Shown: one piece after another, positions 57,556-64,000 of the stretch
How the letters are laid out: every line of letters begins with the position of its first letter
How positions within the stretch are numbered: position 1 is the stretch's first letter
Assembly: GCA_037074705.1 (NCBI GenBank)
Contig: CM073590.1
Coordinates: forward strand, 90,822,947-90,886,946
Length of the DNA stretch: 64,000 bases
Reading direction: 5' to 3'
From: Zhengitettix transpicula
Lineage: Eukaryota; Arthropoda; Insecta; Orthoptera; Tetrigidae
Notes under the pieces: model-generated
What the model was told of the DNA's origin: nothing
Database searches by the model: none
What the model saw: the letters and a program-made list of their open reading frames with translations, nothing else
Program-made: the position numbers and the translations under genes

Positions 57556-58259
57556 TATCTTTATTATTCAGAATGTAAAAATATTTGTTAATTTATAATA
57601 CAAATAATATTATAATATGAATTCCAATTCAACCTTACTAGTTTCTATTATATGATGCCTAATTTCGTCTACAAGGTCATTGAACGTCTCGCATCATTAG
57701 TTAATTCACAACTATACTTAAAACTACTAGAAACTTAAATTGATGAGTTTCTTCCTGGTTTGACAGATTCATTTTGTTCGATGCTAAACGCTTCTCTTGG
57801 CGCACTCATATTTTCAATCCAAGCAATATATACGTGCATTAGATATCGGCTACGAATATTTGGAATTGATAATATTACGATCTTGGAAGTAATTTTTAAA
57901 TTTTAAATCGAAAGTATTTTTCGCTCTATTCTAGATATTCAGTGATATGAAATAGGTTTCAGGTAAAGTGAAACAAAAACGTTATTATATTGATATTCTA
58001 ATTTTATTTGAAACAGTACTGCGTCATATATTCACACCACAGCTACCGATATTTTCCACTGTTATTAATAAATCGTGCACAACACATATCTCATGGTTGT
58101 ATACCAATGTTTCACTTCAAATAAACCATAAAAACTATATTTATTTGAAGCTGTAATCTCAGATGTAATTTTCATTAGACAATCACAAAGTTACATCGAA
58201 TATTATTCTTGTAATTGGCCTAAAATTTTCGGTGAATAATGACCCTGAGAACAGTGGGT
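57556..58259. other. AT-rich intergenic DNA, nothing recognised
   Basis: No gene or element recognised. Confidence 0.5.
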
Positions 58260-58620
58260 TTCTGATGCTAATCTGGTAGTGGATTTAATTGAGCAGGTCG
58301 GATGCTGGATGCACTTGCTACAGCTGCAGCTTCTCTAGATTCGCCTTGGCCTCGTTCAGCTCGCCCGCTCTCCACTACTTGAAGTGGCCGACTGGGCGGA
58401 ATATTTAACGCTCTGCAGCCCTTGTTTAGAAATTCAGATGAGCTGTACTTCGCTTCGGCGTGTCGCCGAATTCTCTTCACAAACAATGGAGTGGCAACAT
58501 TAAATAGCGTGCACGCACCTGCTCGGTCTTGTGTGAAACGACTGCGGCCGGTGCGTCAACTGTAAATTGCCGACCGCTCGTTTAATGTTGCGAACTCACG
58601 GCATATATGCATACGGAACC
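58260..58620. other. GC-richer island, possible conserved non-coding element
   Basis: CG-containing stretch (TTCGCTTCGGCGTGTCGCCG near 58450; GACTGCGGCCGGTGCG near 58540). The minus frame 58268-58486 is Ala/Glu/Arg-rich and unrecognised. Confidence 0.3.
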
Positions 58621-59253
58621 AAAAAACCGGGCAATATACAACACATTTCTACTGGTAACCTTCAATGCTCCAATTTGAAATAAAAAATTCATTGAATTGT
58701 ATCAGTATTTATATTTTATTTGACTATGTATGTTTATTCGGATTATTCAAGTCCATCTTCCTAAGGACTACATTTCGTGAATAAATATTATAATGAGTTT
58801 AATTAATATGTTTGAACAAATTCGTAATATTTATTTTTGCACATATAATTTCTCGGAATCGTTCAAGGGTCACCCACTGAAAACATAATTATAGCATGAG
58901 GTTAAAGCAACAGATCAAATGGCCGAACCGTCCCAACTCTTTAGTTGTTGCGACAGAGCGTGGATGTTACAGGCATCAACTGCAATCAACAAGGAAACAA
59001 TCAGTTATCTCCGCTAATAACGGTCATAATATGCCCGTATCTGAAAAACAGAATCGCCACGGATCGCCAATAATCTCCCTCGTCCCAAACAGATAACAAA
59101 TAATATAAATTTTAATCTTCTGTCGTTTGAAACTTTGTAATATCAAATAATATTTTATTAAAGCATTTATTTTATAATGCATTTATGTTATAATAATTAT
59201 TTTATAATTTTATAATAATTATTTTAATAATAATAATTATTATTTTGATAATT
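58621..59253. other. Intergenic DNA; mixed patch at 58890-59095
   Basis: A 66-codon plus frame in the patch has no recognised domain. The remainder is AT-rich and ends in a TAAT-rich run bordering the LTR. Confidence 0.4.
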
Positions 59254-60223
59254 TGTAATGCCAATTAATTAAGACATTAATTGTGAAATTTAAAATCTAA
59301 ATTGTTTGAGAAATCTATTATTAGGGCGGTACAGAACATAGCAATAATAGAAAAGCCAAGCACTGTTCCTTTGTCGGAAGGTGGAAGCGCGCTCAAATTG
59401 CGAGACGAGAAGTTAGTTGGCTGGAAGGTTTGGTCAGAGGGAGATCGCATTAAGATATTGAGAAGTTCAGGTCGCAAGGTTTGACGAGATAAAGTTTGCC
59501 GTGGGACGTCGTCGAATAATAACTGTTAATTGGAGAACGATAGAGCAGGTCGCATTATGATATGATAAAAAACAGTTTGCAGAGAAATATTGAGAATTAG
59601 CATTCAACAGAGTTGATTGGTCCCTGAACATTTTGCTCAAGACAGAACATTCACTAGAGCATAACGACGAAACCTGCTAAGCACAAAACAGTTTTTGTGC
59701 ACATAGCTGAGCAGAGTTAGCAGAAGTCACCCAGTGCAAGTAGGTCTACACAGAGGACGAAGGTGGATCATCCGGGTTCCTGATTTTGATGTAAAAATAT
59801 TGATTTAGAATCTGTGGTAAGAAGCAGTGTAAAACCCGCCATAGTGTTTCGACAATTAAAGGTATCCTGGTATGCTGGGCAGACGTGAGTACAATTTACA
59901 AACAACTAATTATGTAAACCTGATTAAAAGATAGCCGTCAGATTTCGTTCTTTTCTTTTAATAAAAAATTTGTGAATTAGACTCAATCTTTTAGGTTAAC
60001 TTCGTTCGCAATTAAATTTGTTCTAATTTAATTGTCCAGTAACCTTTCGTTTCCAGTAATTGTAAATTGTTGATAAGATTATAAATAAAAATGATTCGCC
60101 ATTATCAAACCCAGTTATGACCCTGAGAGACTGAGATATATTTAAATTTTTGCTAATAAATCTTTTGTTTGTAAAGTTGAATAATTTTTTTATTTATTAA
60201 ACGCTTCCCGTTTGATTATTACA
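59254..60223 (+). mobile_element. Solo LTR (970 bp), same family as the LTR at 25948
   Basis: It begins TGTAATGCCAATTAATTA and ends TTGATTATTACA. The flanking tetranucleotide AATT occurs at 59250-59253 and 60224-60227, a 4-bp target duplication as for many gypsy-type elements, though in this AT-rich setting it carries little weight. No primer-binding site follows, so it is a solo LTR left by recombination between two LTRs. Shared blocks include AATTGTTTGAGAAATCTATTA, GTCAGATTTCGTTCTTTTC and the CATTATCAAACCCAGT region. Confidence 0.7.
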
Positions 60224-60544
60224 AATTATTTTATAATAATTAATTAATTCCTATACTCACATCAGTGCATAAAATTATATAAGTACAATGTATTAAATGT
60301 AACAATGTTTTAGTGGTGTGATTCAGTCATATTCTTAAAATAGATAAAATTTCTAATAAAAAAAAATTCTGGTAAATTATGCCTGATCCGAGGAATTATA
60401 GTTATGTTCATATGAGAAATTTTGCAAATGTATGCTTATTATATATTTAAGTCAGACTATTACATATGTCATATACGAAAAATAAGGTAATATGAAATTA
60501 AGAGCAAACTGATAAGAAAAGCAGATGTTTTTAGAGTAAAATTT
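60224..60544. other. AT-rich intergenic DNA, nothing recognised
   Basis: Plain AT-rich sequence. The 5' end of the following Helitron relative may lie here but cannot be fixed. Confidence 0.4.
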
Positions 60545-61425
60545 CAATTTACAGCATGGGATGGCAGCGCCACTAAGGAAGGAGCGTTACATAAAAATAA
60601 CGCGAAACAACCGACGAGATTGGTGTCAAATCGATTTTATAGGAGTCAATTAGTTTAATTCTGATATTTACAATACTGGTTAAGTTGCAGTTTAGCCCTT
60701 CGGAGTGGGGGTAAAAGAGTGCGAAACAAATATTCGTTTACAGTCACAAACTCGTAAAGTAATTTACACCAAACTTTGTTGCCACGTTATTTACGATACA
60801 TGAACAAACACCGAGGGGTTAAGTATAATTGAGTGTATAATTTCAACTCCAAAAGGCAAGAAAGGGAAGCACTCTTACCGTACGGGTGGAGGTGGAAAAT
60901 TCTTACATAAAACGTAATGAAAAAAATACCGATATCAGTGTGAATTCCGGAGTTATACGAGTCGCCGAGTTTAATTCTTGCGGTAACCATGCTGATTGAC
61001 AAAAGGCTTGTCCCTCTTAAGTTACAGGGTATTTTTTTTTCTTTGGGCACCAGCTGTATTTTGGTCTCTATTTAGGAAAAAGTTGTATTTCTTTATTAAT
61101 TTAAGGTACCGGGAGTATCTTTAGACTTTATTAAGTTAAAGAGTATCTTTCACTGCTTTAATTCATCGTGATATTTTCTACACTTTTATTTAATGTAGCA
61201 TTAGAGTTCCTTTGTTGTTTAGTACCGTCATAATCATCATTTATTTGAAGTTATGTACCAAGCCTTTAAGTCGTGGAGAGTAATGTAAATGGGTATATGT
61301 TTCAAACACTGACGATATTGATGCTGGTTAAATGAAATGTTTATCAAGAGGTTAGTGTCGAACAAATTCCTACTGCAACTCTGGGTTAATATACATACCC
61401 CAGGCAACGCTGGACACTCAGCTAG
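60545..61425 (+). mobile_element. Helitron-family element, plus strand, 3' end at 61425
   Basis: Blocks TACATAAAAATAACGCGAAA, GAGATTGGTGTCAAATCG and TTACACCAAACTTTG match family segments. The 3' end is CCAG-GCAACG-CTGG (61400-61413), ACACTCAG and CTAG (61422-61425), then T. The stem keeps pairing with different bases from element A. The head is missing or unrecognisable. No protein is encoded. Confidence 0.65.
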
Positions 61426-61443
61426 TATATCCTATATATACAT

Positions 61444-61466
61444 AGAAAGATAGAGAGAGAGAGAGA
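61444..61466. repeat. GA microsatellite
   Basis: GATAGAGAGAGAGAGAG follows the Helitron end. Confidence 0.85.
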
Positions 61467-64000
61467 TTGTAGAGATCAACAATTTGTAATGTACGTTTTA
61501 TTTAAAGTGTTTATTTAATATTTTTTTCGCCGTAATTATTCAGGCCAGAGCATTGTTTGGCGCAAGAATATAGAGACAGTAAAGGTTCCTACGCATTTAT
61601 TGTCTGAAAACGATTGTAAGACGCACAGACTTTTGGAAAAATATTCAGAGTGTTTTGGGAGCCTGACCTGAGTATTTTATTTTGTAATTTTGGTGAAAAT
61701 TGCAAACAAACTTTGACCGGAGTGGTCACGTCAGAGTGGTTTTGGAGCCTGACCGGAATGGTCATGGAGTGTGAATATAGTTTTGGAGACCAGTCGAGGA
61801 TTCTCTTGACTAAATAATTAGGAATACAGCAAAGTCTAAGCTGAAAAAAGGCTGGAAATATCACATTTGACATTAACGTACTTCTACAGCTGAACTGTGT
61901 GACTGGAAGTAGGCAACGTTAAATTATTTTTGAGAAGTGAAACGATATAGCAATCAGTGTTATGGACTGTTAAATATGTTCTTTTAAAAAGAAATAACTG
62001 TGGAGTGCACAATATAGTACCAGAGCAACTCGAAATAAAATGGTATATAAAAACTTTATTTTGTAAACCGTTATGGAAATATAATTAACTGTCATATATC
62101 TCTAGTTTTTTTTTTGTTTTTAGATTTTTTTATACAATTTTGGTTTTGTAATTTAAATTTGTATTTTCTTTTGTAATTTTGATGAAAATTGCAAATCACT
62201 ATTATTATTAGTAGCCCAGTAAGCGGTTCTGAGATTATGAGTATCATTAAAGCTGTTGCAATTTGTTAAAATCATAAAAATGTACAAAATTTGAAGTAAA
62301 TCGAAATTCTAATAAATAATCTTCTGTTATCTCTTTAAAATAATTTTGTTTAACTTCAAGGAAAAATACTCTTAACTTTCTTCGTTTTAAAATATTACAT
62401 AATTTGGTTCCAACGTATTGATATTTTTATAATTATATTGAAGTGTATACTACATAATTTTGCGCCACAGCGTGTTGGCTTTAATTTTCATTGTTTGCTT
62501 AATTTTGCATATTGCATAATATGGCTGCAACGTGGAGGCATTTTATTATTATAAAATTTTGTATACTACAGTAAATATATAACAATCTGGGGTTTGAGGG
62601 CCTAGGCTGTTTTGTATTTCTTTTGATCAGCGGCACAACTGTTTTTGTAATTGTAGACCGTACTGTCGGCTTTGTGATTGGGGCGTGGATTGCAAGCACG
62701 TGTAAGTTCTTCAGTATCAAATAGGAGCTCACGAAGAACAGACAAGTGTCCCGTAGGAACTCACGACGGAAGGACCGGAAGAAATATTAAACCAGCCTTG
62801 AAAACGTGATCTCTGAGTTAATATCATCAGCCGAGAACTTGTCTAGAATGTTGTTACTACTATCCGCTGAGAACTGAACGAACTTGGCTTTACCTAGATT
62901 ATCAATGGTTACCTATTAAAAATTTTTCGTCCGCAATTTTTGTTCCTGGTCCACGAAGTCGCTGCAAAAATTTAGTAAGTCAGCCTAATAAGTCACCTAG
63001 ACGAACAATGTAACCGAGTTTAAAAAATAATATTGAAAAGGAATGTTAAGATCTCTAACATGTCCTGCAAAGTGTAAGCGAGATCAATGAGTTATTCGTT
63101 TTGGAAGTGTAACATTAATTAAATTCACGTCCTGAGAATGTTGAAAATGTCTCATGTTTCGAAAATAATAAATTTGTTGAGATAGACTTAAGTATATATT
63201 TTGTATTTTCCTGTCTCCTATATACAAATTTAATATTGCATTTTTATCGTAAATGCATATAAGATGTTTCATATTTGGCGGGATGCATTATTATTTATAT
63301 CTCATTTCGATATGAATATTATAAGAATTTGTTTAATTTTATGAAGAATATTATTATAGAAAATACAGTTATCTTTCGACTTGGAAGTACTCGAACATGT
63401 AGGGATTACGTCACGTAATGTTATGGCAAGCTGGCTGTGTTATTACACTACGAACGTGTAAAAACAAACCTAAACCGTTAATGCAGAATAGCAGTTCAGA
63501 TCAATTCATTCATTGGCAGTTAATTTATACAGCAAAAGTATTTTTATATTTACATTGAATGTAATGTGCCAGGTTCGTCTGTATCTTACGTTTATTTAAA
63601 TTGTGGATATTAAAGTTAAATTAATTTGTTTTGTTTTTGACGTCATCAAATTATATTTGGTTGTAAATCAAAGATTTTAATTCAAGACAATTACAAAATT
63701 TATTTACGATTAATATATTAAAATCACTAATTATCAATCGAAAATTTATATACACAAAACAATTTAGCCTGGACCCTCTTTCTCAGGATTGCAGGAAGAT
63801 TATTTACATAGCGAACCGTGAGATATTATTTAAGTTAAAGTTATTATTATTGATTGATTTATTGAATGGGAAACGTGTCATGAATAATTATAGTCAACTA
63901 CGGAAAAACATAAAAATTGAAACAATATTTATTATCTGGCTTTTTTTCTGATTTATTTACAGTCGCATCAACAGCCCAGGTTATTAGCGACTCGTTCTGG
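61467..64000. other. AT-rich intergenic DNA with a few short repeats
   Basis: TTTTGTAATTTTGGTGAAAA with ATTGCAAA (about 61679) recurs with one change at about 62170. GGTTTTGGAGCCTGACCGG-type strings recur at 61650 and 61740. Frames are short and unrecognised. No gene is seen to the end of the window. Confidence 0.4.

Noticed and set aside
1..64000. tRNA and rRNA genes.
   Set aside because: No GGTTCGANNCC box with matching acceptor stem and no rRNA core sequence was seen by eye; a dedicated tRNA scan was not possible.

Overview
The window looks like about 64 kb of AT-rich, nuclear, gene-poor DNA from an animal, most probably an insect or other arthropod with a large genome. This rests on the mobile elements: two D,D34D mariner transposons, Penelope-like retroelement (PLE) remnants with a GIY-YIG endonuclease, a non-LTR retrotransposon end, gypsy/BEL-style LTRs with a tRNA-Lys-type primer-binding site, and Helitron-type elements. 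There are no operons, no bacterial signals, no tRNA or rRNA gene I could recognise, and no host protein-coding exon I can defend. Species cannot be named from the sequence.

Layout. 0-7.9 kb: AT-rich DNA with a PLE remnant (1.53-1.84 kb), a 61-bp tandem repeat (4.16 kb) and a perfect 26-bp palindrome (6.05 kb). 7.9-9.2 kb: mariner 1 on the minus strand. 9.8-10.0 kb: a minisatellite with higher-order structure. 11.2-12.5 kb: a minus-strand Helitron derivative holding a 22-bp inverted repeat around a hammerhead-ribozyme-like core. 13.5-14.4, 18.6-19.6, 21.0-21.5, 22.7-24.0 and 39.8-40.5 kb: copies of one roughly 530-bp poly(A)-tailed retroposon family, called family R here. 15.4-16.7 kb: mariner 2 on the plus strand. 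25.9-27.05 kb: an LTR followed by a primer-binding site; a second, solo LTR of the same family lies at 59.25-60.22 kb. 27.5-28.1 kb: the 3' end of a LINE. 29.0 kb: a PLE terminal segment.

The centrepiece is 30086-38177: two Helitron-like elements of one family (A, 5185 bp; B, 2907 bp) joined head to tail with no base between the CTAG end of A and the TC start of B. The pair as a whole sits in an A/T target. A carries nine units of a 281-bp satellite, eight of them arranged as two near-identical 1124-bp four-unit blocks. B carries three units. Decayed minus-strand relatives lie at 11.2, 21.5, 40.8, 47.2, 48.8 and 49.7 kb, and a plus-strand one ends at 61425. Their 3' hairpins show compensatory base changes.

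The distal part holds a PLE endonuclease remnant with terminal segments in both orientations (56.4-57.55 kb) and several islands less AT-rich than their surroundings (near 2.4, 6.4, 10.8, 17.2, 24.4, 29.8, 42.3, 48.4, 52.1, 55.9, 58.4 and 59.0 kb). These islands are the best candidates for conserved non-coding or regulatory DNA, but only comparison with a related genome could show that. The elements do not form a pathway. The window is a record of repeated insertion, nesting and decay.
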